Source of the DNA: Thozetella sp. PMI_491
Lineage: Eukaryota; Ascomycota; Sordariomycetes; Chaetosphaeriales; Chaetosphaeriaceae
Direction of reading: 5' to 3'
Length of the DNA: 45,409 bases
Assembly: GCA_021432635.1 (NCBI GenBank)
Contig: MU270090.1
Location: forward strand, 268,619 to 314,027
Shown: positions 44,756 through 45,409 of the stretch, one piece after another
How the letters are laid out: each line of letters begins with the position of its first letter
Numbering within the stretch: position 1 is the stretch's first letter
The notes under the pieces: generated by a model
What the model saw: only the letters and a program-made list of their open reading frames with translations
The model's database searches: none
Told to the model about the DNA's origin: nothing
Translations under genes and position numbers: made by a program

Positions 44756-45409
44756 TTCGAGAAAAGAGACCCAAAGCCAAGGCGCTGTTGGTACCAGTTG
44801 TAGATGGGTTTTAAGTATCTGTGCGGCAAGGTCGAGACGAGGGGGGCAATGCTAGTTCCATCCTTTTCCTTCTAGGGAATATCCCGAGACCCCAATCCGT
44901 ATCTAATTTGTGATAACACGTATATGACTGATCCTTCCGCTTGGTGGGAGTGGTTGATTGGTGTATGCCTTCGGCTGCTTACTTCTCTGCAGGATATCAT
45001 GTTAGCCTTGACCAACCTCTGAGCTATCGAGTGATCCTTGCATTGTTTCTAATGCATTCTAAGCAAATAACTCCCCATTGCATGTTCAGATAGGATAGAA
45101 GGTAACAGTTCCCATTGGCTCCGTGCAGTGGGGGTCTCTAGATAGCGATAAACGCGTGTTCTGCTGCTCTCAGCGTGGCGTAGATCTGGCGAACATCAGC
45201 GAGGACAAGAGGAAAGCGCAACCTTCCTCGCTTCGTTTCTTGGCATCGGAAGAGAATTCATCTACCTTCCTATAATAAATTGACTGGCACGGCGTTGTAC
45301 AAGGCATCTCGTCGCGTTAAGTTTCTCCAAGTATCTAGTGCTCCGTCGACCACCACACTACTGTTTTGTTACACTCAAACACCTTCACGACACTGCATCC
45401 GAGGTTGCA
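44756..45409. other. 3' flank, no supported gene
   Basis: No frame longer than a few dozen codons and no motif is seen. The last 100 bp are pyrimidine-rich (CACACTACTG, ACACTCAAACACCTTC), which resembles the leader region before a plus-strand gene beyond the window, but no start codon can be assigned. Confidence 0.4.

Overview
The window looks like genomic DNA of a filamentous ascomycete (Pezizomycotina). Genes carry short GT-AG introns, mostly 51-120 nt, often with CTAAY/CTGAY-like branch sites. Encoded families are typically fungal: a DUF3176 membrane protein, a Zn(II)2Cys6 regulator, an FSH1-type hydrolase, a DHA2-type MFS exporter, an S8 subtilase with a PA domain, and several small secreted Cys-rich proteins. 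Gene density is low, with long stretches of simple repeats, a foldback (MITE-like) element and decayed coding relics. One relic has three TGG-to-TAG-type stops, as repeat-induced point mutation (RIP) would leave. This is an accessory or subtelomere-like landscape, although no telomere array is present. All exon models were built by hand from splice signals and reading frame; no homology search was run.

Left part (1-20136): a 9-bp tandem array and interleaved inverted repeats; a Kex2-processed 10-Cys peptide gene (2025-2388); a small secreted protein gene (5169-5683) resembling one at 26711-27251; an AMP-binding-enzyme relic (about 5838-6275, -); a one-domain secreted protein (7930-8476, -) and a related three-domain one (14358-16278, -), with a DUF3176 membrane protein (11256-13589, -) between them; and a Cys-rich, Ser/Thr/Pro-tailed protein (19417-20136, -).

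Middle (20425-34469): the foldback element (20425-20949); a six-exon Zn2Cys6 transcription factor (22822-24575, -) whose zinc cluster is complete only after splicing; a 143-aa secreted protein (26711-27251, +) with an imperfect 39-bp direct repeat upstream; an 884-aa secreted subtilase (28431-31402, +); a P450-like fragment; and an APC-family amino-acid/GABA-type permease (32709-34469, -).

Right part (36600-45409): repeat-rich, decayed DNA, then a compact trio: a 14-TM MFS transporter (40150-42037, +), an FSH1-family serine hydrolase (42192-43078, -) and a thioesterase-like hot-dog protein (43687-44755, +). The first two converge with 154 bp between stop codons; the last two diverge from a shared 608-bp intergenic region. 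The layout resembles the edge of a secondary-metabolite cluster continuing past the right end, but no backbone synthase is present, so this is inference. The subtilase and permease nearby fit an extracellular, nutrient-scavenging or host-facing lifestyle. The secreted proteins are candidate effectors or antimicrobial peptides, without proof.
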